NCBI RefSeq assembly: GCF_001422645.1
Contig: NZ_LMLR01000001.1
Location: 885,725-949,724, forward strand
Length of the DNA stretch: 64,000 nt
Direction: 5' to 3'
Source of the DNA: Arthrobacter sp. Leaf69
Lineage (GTDB): Bacteria; Actinomycetota; Actinomycetes; Actinomycetales; Micrococcaceae
Shown here: positions 53,684-63,164 of the stretch, in pieces
Layout of the letters: every line of letters starts with the position of its first letter
How positions within the stretch are numbered: the first letter of the stretch is position 1
Notes under the pieces: generated by a model
The model's input: only the letters and a program-made list of their open reading frames with translations
Told to the model about the DNA's origin: nothing
The model's database searches: none
Position numbers and translations under genes: made by a program

Positions 53684-56600
53684 ATGCATCGGTTGACTGG
53701 CACGGCGGTCAGATTCCACGCGAGGCGGGAAGCGGCTAAGGCCGTGCCAGCCGTGGTGCATCGCCTTCGGCTTCGTCGTTGGGTGGCTTTCCTGGTTGGG
53801 TTCCTGCTGATCGCGGGATATGGGGCGGTGGCTCTGCCGAATTCTTTGGGGCCCGGTCTGCACGCGCATAATTCGGGGCCAGCCGCCGGGCAGGACTCCT
53901 CGTCGTTGGTCGGACCGCACATTCATAACGCGGCGCAGCCCGCCGCGGCGACGGAGGCTGTTCCCATTCTCTTGTCGCGGACCGGGTGGACGGCCACGGC
54001 CAGCGACGCCGAGACCGCCCGTATCAACGGCCGGGCCAGCAACGTGCTGGACGGTAAATCTTCCACGATGTGGCACAGCCGGTGGTCGCCGGCACCGGCG
54101 GCACCGCTGCCGCACAGCATCACGATCGACACCAAGGCCACGCGCAGCATCGGGGGTTTCCGTCTTCTCCCGCGGACGGACGGCGCGAACGGTCGCGTGG
54201 GCACCTTCGAAATTCGGGTGAGCACTACCGGCACTGACTGGACCGTCGTCTCAACCGGAACCATGCCGGACACCGCCTCGGAGAAGACGGTGTCCTTCAC
54301 CGCGGTGAACGCCCGCTACGTCCGGCTGACCGCGAGGTCCGAGGCGGGCAACCGCGGCCCGTGGAGCAGCGCCGCCGAGATCAACCTGCTCGCCGGGCAA
54401 TCGGCATCCCCGTCGGGCGTGCTGCCGCGCGCCGGATGGACGGCCACGGCCAGCGACGCGGAGACCTCCCGCATCAACGGCCGGGCCGGCAATGTGCTTG
54501 ACGGCAGTACCGCCACGATCTGGCACAGCAGGTGGTCCCCGGCCCCCGCGGCACCGCTGCCGCACACCATCACCATCGACACCAAGGCCACGCGCAGCAT
54601 CGGGGGTGTCCGTTACCTTCCGCGTGCGGATGGCACGAACGGGCGCGTCGGAAACTACTCGATCAGGGTCAGCGCCGATGGCGCCAGCTGGAGCGACGTC
54701 GCCAGCGGCACCTGGCCGGACACCAGCGCGGAGAAGACGGTGTCATTCACGGCCGTGACTGCACGCTACGTCCGGCTGACCGCGAGCTCCGAGGCGGGGA
54801 AACGCGGTCCGTGGAGCAGCGCCGCCGAGATCAATCTGCTGGTAGGGCAAACTGTGTCCGCCTCGGGTGCATTGCCCCGCGTAGGGTGGACCGCGACGGC
54901 CAGCGACGCGGAGACCTCCCGCATCAACGGCAGGGCCAGCAATGTGCTCGACGGCAGTACCTCCACCATCTGGCACAGCAGGTGGTCCCCCGCCCCGGCC
55001 GCACCGCTGCCGCACACCATCACCATCGACACCAAGGCGGCGCGAACCATCGCGGGGCTCCGCTATCTCCCGCGAACGGACGGCACGAACGGGCGGGTCG
55101 GCACTTTCAAGATCGCGGTCAGCGACGACGGCACCACATGGAGCGACGCCGCGAGCGGCACCTGGCCGGACACCGGTGCGGAGAAGACGGTGAACTTCAC
55201 CGCGGTCAGCGCCCGCTACGTCCGGCTGACCGCGACCACTGAGGCCGGCAACCGCGGTCCGTGGAGCAGCGCCGCCGAGATCAACCTCCTCGGCCCGTCC
55301 ATTGGTTCCTGGGGTCCGACGATCAACTTCCCGCTGGTCCCGGCCGCGGCCGCGCTATTGCCGGGCAACCGGATGCTGACCTGGTCCGCGTATTCTCCCA
55401 CCGCTTTTGGCGGCAGCAGGGGCTACACGCAGGCGTCCATCCTGAACCTGTCTACCGGTGTCGTGAGCCCGGCCCAGGTGGTCAACACCGGTCACGACAT
55501 GTTCTGCCCCGGGACCTCGATGCTGCCGGACGGGAAAATCCTGATCAGCGGCGGCAGCAACAGCTCGAAAACCACTCTCTACAACCCTGCGACGAACGCC
55601 TGGTCCGCCGGGCCGGACATGATGATCCCCCGCGGCTACCAGAGCAATGTCACCACGTCCACCGGAGAGGTCTTTACCATCGGCGGTTCGTGGTCGGGCG
55701 GGTCGGGCAGCAAACACGGCGAGGTCTGGTCTGCGGAGGGCGGCTGGCGCCTCCTGCCGGACGTGCCGGTTGACAGCACCATGACCGCCGATCCCCGCGG
55801 CGCGTACCGGGCCGACAACCACACCTGGCTGTTTGCCGCCTCTGGCGGCCGGGTGTTCCAGGCCGGGCCCAGCCGCCAGATGAACTGGATCTCCACCACC
55901 GGCAACGGCAGCATCACCTCGGCCGGCAACCGCTCGGACAGCGCCGACGCCATGAACGGCGACGCCGTGATGTACGACGTCGGAAAGATCCTCACCGTGG
56001 GCGGGGCGCCGGCCTACGACGACTCTCCTGCCACGGCACGCGCCTACACCATCGACATCAACAACGGGGTCACCGCGGCCCGGACCGGCGACATGGCCGT
56101 CAGTCGGTCCTTCGCGAGCGGTGTCGCTCTGCCCGATGGGCAGGTTTTCGTCGCCGGCGGTCAGCCCATTCCGGTTCCGTTCAGCGATACCGACGCCAGG
56201 ATGTCCCCGGAAATCTGGAACCCGGCCACGGGGGAGTGGACCACCCTGGCCCCCATGGCCATTCCCCGGACTTACCACAGCGTCGCACTGCTGCTCCCTG
56301 ATGCCCGGATTTTCGTCGGCGGCGGCGGGCTCTGCGGCAACTGCACCACCAATCATCTGGACGGCGAGATTTTCACACCGCCCTACCTTCTGAACGACGA
56401 CGGCAGCGAACGCTCCCGGCCGACGATCGTGACAGCACCGGCCACCGCGCCGGCCGGCAGCACGATTGCGGTGACCACCGGGGCGCCGGTCAGCAAGTTC
56501 TCCCTGATGCGGATGGGCACCGTCACCCACACCGTCAACACAGACCAGCGGCGGATCCCGGTCACCGCAACCGCTGTGTCCGGAAATACCGCAACGCTGA

Positions 56601-56704
56601 AACTGCCCGCTGATCGCGGGGTGCTGGTGCCGGGCACCTATCTCCTCTTCGCCATGGACTCAAAAGGCGTTCCCAGCGTCGCATCGACGATCACCATCAG
56701 CTGA
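53684..56704 (+). CDS. Galactose oxidase-type copper radical oxidase with three discoidin domains
   Basis: 1006 residues: membrane anchor or signal (VAFLVGFLLIAGYGAVALP, about 33-51), three F5/8-type C (discoidin) domains (98-247, 248-397, 398-535), a kelch propeller and a C-terminal DUF1929 domain. The fungal galactose oxidase active site is complete: Cys608 (HDMFCPGTSM) and Tyr652 (PRGYQSN) for the thioether cofactor, stacking Trp670 (GGSWSGG), Tyr864-His865 (RTYHSVALLL) and His949 (VTHTVNTDQRRIP). Spacings (44, 18 and 84 residues) agree with the fungal enzyme. It should oxidise a primary alcohol of a sugar to aldehyde, giving hydrogen peroxide, outside the cell. ATG 53684 has GAGGGGGG upstream. 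Monocistronic. Confidence 0.93.
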   Translation: MHRLTGTAVRFHARREAAKAVPAVVHRLRLRRWVAFLVGFLLIAGYGAVALPNSLGPGLHAHNSGPAAGQDSSSLVGPHIHNAAQPAAATEAVPILLSRTGWTATASDAETARINGRASNVLDGKSSTMWHSRWSPAPAAPLPHSITIDTKATRSIGGFRLLPRTDGANGRVGTFEIRVSTTGTDWTVVSTGTMPDTASEKTVSFTAVNARYVRLTARSEAGNRGPWSSAAEINLLAGQSASPSGVLPRAGWTATASDAETSRINGRAGNVLDGSTATIWHSRWSPAPAAPLPHTITIDTKATRSIGGVRYLPRADGTNGRVGNYSIRVSADGASWSDVASGTWPDTSAEKTVSFTAVTARYVRLTASSEAGKRGPWSSAAEINLLVGQTVSASGALPRVGWTATASDAETSRINGRASNVLDGSTSTIWHSRWSPAPAAPLPHTITIDTKAARTIAGLRYLPRTDGTNGRVGTFKIAVSDDGTTWSDAASGTWPDTGAEKTVNFTAVSARYVRLTATTEAGNRGPWSSAAEINLLGPSIGSWGPTINFPLVPAAAALLPGNRMLTWSAYSPTAFGGSRGYTQASILNLSTGVVSPAQVVNTGHDMFCPGTSMLPDGKILISGGSNSSKTTLYNPATNAWSAGPDMMIPRGYQSNVTTSTGEVFTIGGSWSGGSGSKHGEVWSAEGGWRLLPDVPVDSTMTADPRGAYRADNHTWLFAASGGRVFQAGPSRQMNWISTTGNGSITSAGNRSDSADAMNGDAVMYDVGKILTVGGAPAYDDSPATARAYTIDINNGVTAARTGDMAVSRSFASGVALPDGQVFVAGGQPIPVPFSDTDARMSPEIWNPATGEWTTLAPMAIPRTYHSVALLLPDARIFVGGGGLCGNCTTNHLDGEIFTPPYLLNDDGSERSRPTIVTAPATAPAGSTIAVTTGAPVSKFSLMRMGTVTHTVNTDQRRIPVTATAVSGNTATLKLPADRGVLVPGTYLLFAMDSKGVPSVASTITIS
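53975..55290 (+). repeat. Three 450-bp tandem repeats (discoidin domains)
   Basis: The codon for Trp in WTATASDAE occurs at 53987, 54437 and 54887, exactly 450 bases apart. The units are close at the DNA level (for example the stretch around GCCGAGATCAACCT recurs three times), so they arose by recent in-gene duplication; the third unit is slightly shortened at its end. Confidence 0.9.
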
Positions 56705-56754
56705 CGGCAGTGACATACCTGGAGACGGTCAGTCCGGCCTCCCCGCGGCTGCAC

Positions 56755-56788
56755 AAGGACCCCGCCGCCCAGCATGCGGGGACCTTTT
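56755..56788 (+). terminator. Terminator of the galactose oxidase gene
   Basis: AAGGACCCCGC (56755-56765) pairs with GCGGGGACCTT (56776-56786) with one mismatch, followed by TTTTG. 51 bases after the stop codon. Confidence 0.75.
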
Positions 56789-56834
56789 GTATTGCCCGGC
56801 GCTTGGCACCGCCATGAAATGGCATGATGATGCG

Positions 56835-58580
56835 GTGAGCTCCGAAGAAAACCACGGCACGGCCGTTGACCTGCTGGAAGCCGTCCATCGCGACCTTGCG
56901 ACGACCGCGCTGCCGCTGGCCCTGCCCGGCTCGGACGAGGCACGGCTGGACATCCGCAACGCCCTGGCCCAGCTGGAGGACTACATCCTGCCGCGCTACC
57001 GGAGCCTGGACGCGCCGCTCCTCGCCGTCGTGGGCGGATCCACCGGCGCCGGGAAATCGACCCTGGTCAACGGCCTCGTGGGGCACGCCGTCACCCGCGC
57101 CGGCGCCATCCGGCCCACAACGCGCCAGCCCATACTGCTGCACCACCCCGCCGACGGCCGGTGGTTCGAGGACCAGAGAGTCCTGCCGAGCCTGAGCCGG
57201 ATCCGCGGAACGGTGAACCATGAACCCCGGCCCGCCAGCCAGGCCGGGCCCACGCCGGACGCCGCCGCGATCACCTCGCTGGTGCTGGTCGCCGATCCGG
57301 CCGTACCGCAGGGGATCGCCCTGCTGGACGCTCCCGACGTCGACTCGGTGTCCGCTGACAACCGCCAGCTCGCCGGGCAGCTGCTGGCCGCCGCCGATTT
57401 GTGGGTGTTCGTCACCACCGCCAACCGCTATGCCGACGCCGTCCCCTGGCGCCTGCTGCTGGACGCCGCCTCCCGGGACATCATGGTGGCCGTGGTCCTG
57501 GACCGGGTCCCGCCGGCCGCCGAGGCCGAGGTCAGTGCCGACCTGCAGTCCATGCTCAGCAGGGAAGGCCTGGGCACCGCCCGCCTCTTCGTCGTCCCCG
57601 AGACGGCCTTGGACGGGATGGGGATGCTTCCGCCCGAAGCCGTGGATCCGTTGCGCGTCTGGGTGCAGGAACTCGCCGCAGATGCTGCCGGCCGGGCAGA
57701 CATCGCCCGGCGGACGCTCAACGGGACCGTCAAAGCCTTGGGAAGCCGGGTCGAGGCAGTGGCCAAGGCCGCCGGGGACCAGGAACACGCCGCCGACGTC
57801 CTCGCCGGGGACGCCCGGGACGCCTACCGGGACGCTGTGGCACGGATCCTTGAGGCCACCCGGGACGGCGCCCTCCTGCGGGGCGAGGTCCTGGCCCGCT
57901 GGCAGGACTTCGTGGGCACCGGCGAGTTCTTCCGGGCGATGGAGCAGAACATCGGCCGGTTCCGGGACCGGCTGGGTGCCTTCTTCCGCGGCGAACCGGC
58001 ACCGGCGGTGCGGGTGGAGACGGCGATCGAGACCGGACTGCAGGCCGTCATCATCGATGAGGCCGCCAACGCGGCCGAAGACACGGACCGGCGCTGGCGT
58101 TCCGATCCGGCCGGCCGCCAACTGCTGGGCGGCGACGACCTCTCCGGGACCTCCGACGGCTTCGCCGAAAAGGCTGCCGCCGAGATCCGGGCCTGGCAGG
58201 GGAGCCTCATGGAATTGATCCGGACCGAGGGCCAGGGCAAGCGCACGCAGGCCCGCTGGCTGTCCTTCGGCATCAACGGACTCGGCGCCGCCCTGATGAT
58301 TGTCGTGTTCTCCATGACGGCCGGGCTGACCGGCCTGGAGGTGGGCGTCGCCGGCGGAACCGCCGTCGTCGGACAGCGGCTGCTGGAAGCGGTGTTTGGC
58401 GAGGACGCCGTCCGCCGGCTCGCCAAGACCGCCCGCGAGGACCTCCACGCCCGCTGCCAGCGGCTGCTCGAGGCGGAACAGGAGCGCTTCCTGGCCCGGC
58501 TTGAGTTCTCCGACGGGGTCGCTCCGGCGGTGCTCGCCGGCCACGCTGTGGCCCTGCGCCGGCTGGCGGCCTCCGCATGA
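56835..58580 (+). CDS. Membrane-associated dynamin-like GTPase (first of a pair)
   Basis: 581 residues. G1 GGSTGAGKSTLVNGL (about 66-80), a Thr-rich G2 region (RPTTRQP), G3 DAPDVDS (about 165) and a weak G4 (VVLDRV); a helical middle, two predicted helices (about 475-515, GINGLGAALMIVVFSM) and a cytoplasmic C-terminal helix bundle. This plan resembles bacterial dynamin-like proteins, which act in membrane remodelling, often as heteromeric pairs. GTG 56835 is chosen for the CATGAT box six bases upstream; ATG 56814 is alternative. Overlaps the next GTPase gene by four bases. Confidence 0.85.
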   Translation: MSSEENHGTAVDLLEAVHRDLATTALPLALPGSDEARLDIRNALAQLEDYILPRYRSLDAPLLAVVGGSTGAGKSTLVNGLVGHAVTRAGAIRPTTRQPILLHHPADGRWFEDQRVLPSLSRIRGTVNHEPRPASQAGPTPDAAAITSLVLVADPAVPQGIALLDAPDVDSVSADNRQLAGQLLAAADLWVFVTTANRYADAVPWRLLLDAASRDIMVAVVLDRVPPAAEAEVSADLQSMLSREGLGTARLFVVPETALDGMGMLPPEAVDPLRVWVQELAADAAGRADIARRTLNGTVKALGSRVEAVAKAAGDQEHAADVLAGDARDAYRDAVARILEATRDGALLRGEVLARWQDFVGTGEFFRAMEQNIGRFRDRLGAFFRGEPAPAVRVETAIETGLQAVIIDEAANAAEDTDRRWRSDPAGRQLLGGDDLSGTSDGFAEKAAAEIRAWQGSLMELIRTEGQGKRTQARWLSFGINGLGAALMIVVFSMTAGLTGLEVGVAGGTAVVGQRLLEAVFGEDAVRRLAKTAREDLHARCQRLLEAEQERFLARLEFSDGVAPAVLAGHAVALRRLAASA

Positions 58581-60193
58581 GCCGCCACGGCGCCGCCGCA
58601 CAGGCGTCCCGGCTGGACCGCCGGCTGGAGGCACTGAATGAGGCACGCGAACTGGCCGCGGGGGCGCTCCCGGAGGACGTTCTGGACAGCGTGCTCCAGG
58701 TGCTGGACCGGGCCAGTTCCCGACGTTCCCTCTCCGGTGACCACACCGTTGTCGGCTTCTTCGGGGCCACCGGCAGCGGAAAATCCTCCCTCTTCAACGC
58801 CGTCAGCGGCGAGGAAATCGCGACGGCGGCCGCCCGGCGGCCCACCACCTCCGAGCCGCTCGCCGGCATCTGGGGCGCCGAGGGCAGCGAGGCGCTGCTG
58901 GACTGGCTGGACGTCCGGAACCGGCACCATGCCGCGCCCATGCCCGGATTCGCCGATGAAGGCACTGGCCTGATCCTCCTGGACCTTCCCGACTTCGACT
59001 CCACCCGCGCCGCCAACCGGGAGATCGTGGAGCGGATGGTGGGGCTGGTGGACGTCCTGGTCTGGGTGCTCGATCCGCAGAAATACGCCGACGCCGCGGT
59101 CCACAACGACTTCCTCACCCCGCTGGCCTCCCACGGCGCCGTCACCCTGGTGGTGCTGAACCAGGTGGACCGGCTCCCGGAGCGGGACGTGCCCCCGGTC
59201 CTGGAGTCACTCAAGGGCATCCTGGCCCGGGACGGGCTGGGCAAGGTGCAGGTCCTTGGCGCCTCCGCCGTTGCAGGGACCGGCGTGGACAAGGTCCGCG
59301 CCGCCATCCGCCAGGTGGCCACGCAGCGCCAGGCCCAGTCCCAGCGGCTGGGGGCGGACGTCACGGCGGCCTCGGCCCGGCTGGCCGAGGCGTCCGGCAG
59401 CGGTGAGGCGGCCGGGGTCAGCGCAGCGTCGAAGGCCCGGCTGGCGGAGGAGCTGGCGGTCGCCGCCAACGTTCCGGTGGTGGTGGACGCCGTGGTCCGG
59501 TCGTACCGGCTGGAGGCGACCCGCCGCACCGGATGGCCTGTGACGCGCTGGCTGGTCCGGTTCCGGCCCGATCCGCTGCGGCGCCTCAACCTGCGCCGGG
59601 AAGGCGCCAACCCCGAACTGAACCGCACCTCACTGCCGCCGGCCGGCGCCCCGGAGCGGGCCCGCGCGGACGCCGCCGTCCGTGAATTTGCCGACGCCAC
59701 GTCCGACGGCGCCCCGGGGCCCTGGCGAGCCGTCATCCGCGGTGCCGCCCGCGAGGGCCGCGAGCAGCTTCCCGATGCCCTGGACCAGGCCATCGCGTCC
59801 ACAGAGCTGAAGGCGGGCGGCACATCCTGGTGGTGGACGCCGTTCAACATCGTCCAGTGGTTTGCCCTGCTGACAGCCTTCGGCGGTTTCGCCTGGCTGG
59901 GAGTTCTTGCCGCGCTGGGCTATTTGCAGCTGCCCGTGCCGGAGGTTCCGCTGGTGGAGGGCTGGCCGGTGCCGACCGTCATGATCGCCGGCGGAGCGCT
60001 GCTGGGGATTGTGCTGGCCGTCCTGGCGAAGTTCATCGCCGGCGCAGCCGCCCGGGCACGCGGCGCGACGGCCCGGAAACGGCTCAAGGGGTCCGTCGCG
60101 GCCGTGGCGGAGGACTATGTTGTGGAGCCGGTGGCGCTTGAGGTGAGCCGGCTGGCGTCCTTTAACAAGGCACTGCAGACGGCGGCGCGCTGA
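58577..60193 (+). CDS. YfjP-family membrane GTPase (second of a pair)
   Basis: 538 residues. G1 FGATGSGKSSLFNAV (about 62-76), G2 RRPTTSEP, G3 LLDLPDFDSTRA (about 138-145), G4 VLNQVDR (about 194-200); then a helical region, a hydrophobic pair (WFALLTAFGGFAWLGVLAAL and MIAGGALLGIVLAVLAKFI) and a basic C-terminus. The P-loop is complete, in contrast to the weaker G4 of its partner. ATGA overlap (58577-58580) with the upstream GTPase means equal production, suggesting one complex at the membrane. Role not known; cell-envelope or membrane repair is a guess. Confidence 0.88.
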   Translation: MSRHGAAAQASRLDRRLEALNEARELAAGALPEDVLDSVLQVLDRASSRRSLSGDHTVVGFFGATGSGKSSLFNAVSGEEIATAAARRPTTSEPLAGIWGAEGSEALLDWLDVRNRHHAAPMPGFADEGTGLILLDLPDFDSTRAANREIVERMVGLVDVLVWVLDPQKYADAAVHNDFLTPLASHGAVTLVVLNQVDRLPERDVPPVLESLKGILARDGLGKVQVLGASAVAGTGVDKVRAAIRQVATQRQAQSQRLGADVTAASARLAEASGSGEAAGVSAASKARLAEELAVAANVPVVVDAVVRSYRLEATRRTGWPVTRWLVRFRPDPLRRLNLRREGANPELNRTSLPPAGAPERARADAAVREFADATSDGAPGPWRAVIRGAAREGREQLPDALDQAIASTELKAGGTSWWWTPFNIVQWFALLTAFGGFAWLGVLAALGYLQLPVPEVPLVEGWPVPTVMIAGGALLGIVLAVLAKFIAGAAARARGATARKRLKGSVAAVAEDYVVEPVALEVSRLASFNKALQTAAR

Positions 60194-60253
60194 CTGATCC
60201 AGCGGCGGCGGCGTTGGGCTGCTGCACCGTTCTGGTAAAAAGTGCTGCTGCGC

Positions 60254-60790
60254 CTACAACAACGCTGCGGCGTCCCGGACTTTGATCATGGTGCGCAGGT
60301 TGCGCGTGGTGGTGGACGCCTTGTACTTGGGTTTCGAGGACAGCTTGCTGAACGGGCTGTCCAGGGTTCCGCCGGCCGGCGCCAGCCAGGCCAGGGCTTC
60401 CGGGCCGAGCCGGGTCAGCTCGGTGCCGTCCAACGCGGAGCCGGCCGTATAGAGCTCACCCAGCACTCCGGCGTCCGAGCCGAGGGTGAGGTAGGTGTGG
60501 GTGGAGGTGTCGTCCGCGGGGTAGGGGCACGCCGCCACGAGTTCACTCACCCGGTCCGCCGACAGGACCACCACCCAGGCGTCATATCCGAAGGCCTCCC
60601 GGAGGCACGCTTCGAATTGCTCCTTGACTCCGGCGGGGGACAGCTCGCTCGAAAGCACAACGTTCCCGCTGGCCAGGAGCGTCTTCACGCCCGTAAACGG
60701 ACGGGACTTCAGGACTTCCTTCAGGTCGCCCATCTTGATGGTGATGCCGCCGACATTGACTCCGCGCAGGAACACCGCATAGCTGCTCAT
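60254..60790 (-). CDS. DUF1697 family protein
   Basis: 178 residues. AVFLRGVNVGGITIKMGDLK at the N-terminus, LLASGNVVLSSE and VVVLSADRVSELVAACPYP follow the DUF1697 pattern. Function unknown. ATG 60790 is preceded, six bases away, by TAGGCT (60797-60802, minus strand), a leaderless start. Near the C-terminus TTTRNLRTMIKVRD is the usual family end. It lies 17 bases after the ndgR-like gene on the same strand but has its own start signal. Confidence 0.9.
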   Translation of the reverse strand: MSSYAVFLRGVNVGGITIKMGDLKEVLKSRPFTGVKTLLASGNVVLSSELSPAGVKEQFEACLREAFGYDAWVVVLSADRVSELVAACPYPADDTSTHTYLTLGSDAGVLGELYTAGSALDGTELTRLGPEALAWLAPAGGTLDSPFSKLSSKPKYKASTTTRNLRTMIKVRDAAALL

Positions 60791-60807
60791 GCGGACAGCC
60801 TATGCCG

Positions 60808-61527
60808 TCAGTCGTTGGTTTTGCGCAGCGCCTCGGTCAGTACGCGGGCCGCGTTGCAGACCACTTCGGCGTGCAGCCGGCCGGGCTGGCGGGTCAGGCG
60901 TTCGATGGGGCCGGAGATCGATACGGCGGCGATCACCCGGCCGGACGGGCCGCGCACAGGCGCCGAGACGGAGGCGACTCCCGGCTCGCGTTCGCCGAGG
61001 CTCTGGCCCCAGCCCCGGCGTCGTACTCCGGCCAGGACGGTGGGGGTGAAGCGGGCGGCCTGCAGGCCTTCCAGGAGGCGGTCGTGGTCCTCCCACGCGA
61101 GCAGCACCTGGGCGGCAGAGCCGGCCTTCATGGACAACTGGGTGCCGACGGGAATGGTGTCGCGCAGGCCGATGGGCCGTTCGGCGGAGGCCACGCAGAC
61201 GCGCCAGTCGCCCTGCCGGCGGAAGATCTGGGCGCTTTCGCCGGTGGCGTCGCGGAGCTGCATCAGGACGGGGCCGGCGGAGGCGATCAAGCGGTCCTCG
61301 CCGGCTGCCGAGGCGAGCTCCACGAGGCGGCTGCCCAGGACAAAGCGGCCCTGGATGTCACGGCTGACCAGCCGGTGATGGACCAGCGCCAGTGCCAGCC
61401 GGTGCACGGTGGGCCTCGCCAGTCCCGTGGCTGCAACAAGCTGCGCCAGGGTGGTGGGGCCGGCCTCAAGTGCGTCAAGCACATGGGCCGCTTTATCGAT
61501 GACACCGACTCCACTAGAATTGTCCAT
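60808..61527 (-). CDS. ndgR: IclR-family regulator, NdgR/LtbR type
   Basis: 239 residues. N-terminal winged helix with MDNSSGVGVIDKAAHVLDAL, LVAATGLARPTVHRLALALV and the IclR effector domain containing GESAQIFRRQGDWRVCVASA and ARFTPTVLAGVRRRGWGQS. These are near-identical in plan to Streptomyces NdgR and corynebacterial LtbR, which control leucine and other amino-acid genes and lie divergent from leuCD, as here. ATG 61527 has CAATAT six bases upstream; seven residues in frame upstream are not conserved. It probably binds TGAGA-type half sites at 61542, 44361, 33354 and 31418. Confidence 0.92.
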   Translation of the reverse strand: MDNSSGVGVIDKAAHVLDALEAGPTTLAQLVAATGLARPTVHRLALALVHHRLVSRDIQGRFVLGSRLVELASAAGEDRLIASAGPVLMQLRDATGESAQIFRRQGDWRVCVASAERPIGLRDTIPVGTQLSMKAGSAAQVLLAWEDHDRLLEGLQAARFTPTVLAGVRRRGWGQSLGEREPGVASVSAPVRGPSGRVIAAVSISGPIERLTRQPGRLHAEVVCNAARVLTEALRKTND

Positions 61528-61541
61528 GTAATGATATTGCC

Positions 61542-61557
61542 GTCTCATTATCTGAGA
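61542..61557. promoter_or_regulatory. Palindromic NdgR/LtbR site between ndgR and leuC
   Basis: GTCTCA-TTATC-TGAGA, a perfect TCTCA-N5-TGAGA palindrome, 15 bases before the ndgR start and about 95 before leuC. Its minus-strand reading TCTCA-GATAA-TGAGAC lines up with the ilvB and leuB sites. It sits just upstream of the ndgR -10-like box, where the protein could repress itself and leuCD. Confidence 0.65.
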
Positions 61558-61651
61558 TGCAAGTCAACGCGCTGGCGTATTACGCGGGAGTGCTGATTCA
61601 GTGGAGACAGCAAGCTGGCAAGTACGTAGACCGCAGTGAAGGGAGCAGGCC

Positions 61652-63106
61652 GTGGCAAAGACACTGGCCGAGAAAGTCTGGGACGCGCACGTGGTGCGAA
61701 AGGGCGACGGCGAAGGAGCCAACGCCCAGCCCGACCTTCTTTTCATCGACCTCCACCTGGTGCACGAGGTGACGTCGCCGCAGGCCTTTGAGGGCCTCCG
61801 CCTGGCCGGGCGCCCGCTGCGCCGGCCCGACCTCACCATCGCCACCGAGGACCACAACACTCCCACGCTGGACATCGACAAGCCAATCGCCGATCTCACC
61901 AGCCGCACGCAGATCCAGACCCTGCGCAACAACTGCCAGGAATTCGGCGTCCGCCTGCACTCCCTGGGCGACGCCGAGCAGGGCATCGTCCACGTCGTCG
62001 GCCCGCAGCTCGGCCTCACCCAGCCCGGCATGACTGTGGTTTGCGGCGACTCGCACACCTCCACCCATGGGGCGTTCGGCGCCCTGGCGATGGGCATCGG
62101 CACGTCCGAGGTGGAGCACGTGATGGCCACCCAGACGCTGTCCCTGAAGCCGTTCAAGACCATGGCCATCAACGTCGAGGGCACCCTGCGCCCCGGCGTG
62201 TCCGCCAAGGACATCATCCTGGCCGTCATTGCCAAGATCGGCACCGGCGGGGGACAGGGCTACGTGCTCGAATACCGTGGCTCCGCGATCCGGGCACTGT
62301 CCATGGAAGCCCGGATGACCATCTGCAACATGTCCATCGAAGCCGGCGCCCGCGCCGGACTCGTCGCCCCGGACCAGACCACCTACGACTACATGTTCGG
62401 CCGCCCGCACGCTCCGCAGGGCGCCGAGTGGGCCGCCGCCGTCGAGTACTGGAACACCCTGCGCTCCGAGGACGACGCAACGTTCGACGTCGAAGTGGAC
62501 CTCGACGCCGACACCCTGGAACCGTTTGTAACGTGGGGGACCAACCCCGGCCAGGGCGTGTCCCTGTCCGCCAAGGTGCCGTCCCCCGAGGACTTCGGCG
62601 ACGAGAACGCCAAGGCCGCGGCGGAACGAGCGCTGCAGTACATGGGTTTGGAGGCCGGCACCCCGATGAAGGACATCCGGGTGGACACCGTCTTCCTGGG
62701 GTCCTGCACCAACTCCCGGATGGAGGACCTCCGCGCCGCGGCGGACATCATCCGCGGCCGCACCAAGGACCCCAACATCCGGATGCTCGTGGTCCCGGGA
62801 TCCGCCCGCGTCCGCCTCGAAGCCGAAGCCGAGGGCCTGGACAAGGTCTTCAAGGACTTCGGCGCCGAGTGGCGCTTCGCCGGCTGTTCCATGTGCCTGG
62901 GCATGAACCCGGACCAGCTGGAACCGGGGGAGCGCTGCGCCTCCACCTCCAACCGCAACTTCGAGGGCCGCCAGGGCAAGGGCGGCCGCACCCATCTGGT
63001 CTCCCCGGTGGTGGCGGCGGCGACGGCGGTTCGCGGCACCCTGAGTTCTCCCTCGGACCTGGACCCCGCTCCGGAATCCGCTGCGCTCAGCACCGACGCC
63101 GCGTAG
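61652..63106 (+). CDS. leuC: 3-isopropylmalate dehydratase, large subunit
   Basis: 484-residue aconitase-family subunit isomerising 2- to 3-isopropylmalate with a 4Fe-4S cluster. The cluster ligands are Cys352 (GSCTNSR), Cys412 and Cys415 (GCSMCLGMN). [19 protein letters not shown] and EDHNTPT are further signatures. GTG 61652 has AAGGGAG before it. leuD follows after 58 bases, one operon. Together with leuB it completes the leucine steps after LeuA, which is not in the window. Confidence 0.98.
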   Translation: MAKTLAEKVWDAHVVRKGDGEGANAQPDLLFIDLHLVHEVTSPQAFEGLRLAGRPLRRPDLTIATEDHNTPTLDIDKPIADLTSRTQIQTLRNNCQEFGVRLHSLGDAEQGIVHVVGPQLGLTQPGMTVVCGDSHTSTHGAFGALAMGIGTSEVEHVMATQTLSLKPFKTMAINVEGTLRPGVSAKDIILAVIAKIGTGGGQGYVLEYRGSAIRALSMEARMTICNMSIEAGARAGLVAPDQTTYDYMFGRPHAPQGAEWAAAVEYWNTLRSEDDATFDVEVDLDADTLEPFVTWGTNPGQGVSLSAKVPSPEDFGDENAKAAAERALQYMGLEAGTPMKDIRVDTVFLGSCTNSRMEDLRAAADIIRGRTKDPNIRMLVVPGSARVRLEAEAEGLDKVFKDFGAEWRFAGCSMCLGMNPDQLEPGERCASTSNRNFEGRQGKGGRTHLVSPVVAAATAVRGTLSSPSDLDPAPESAALSTDAA

Positions 63107-63164
63107 CGTCCCACAGTCCCTGATCCGCACAGCACCCGATCCACCCAGCACCGAAGGATCCGCC

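Noticed and set aside
61557..61772. Possible leader peptide before leuC starting at ATG 61557
   Set aside because: No run of leucine codons, the frame runs far into leuC and no attenuator hairpin is present.
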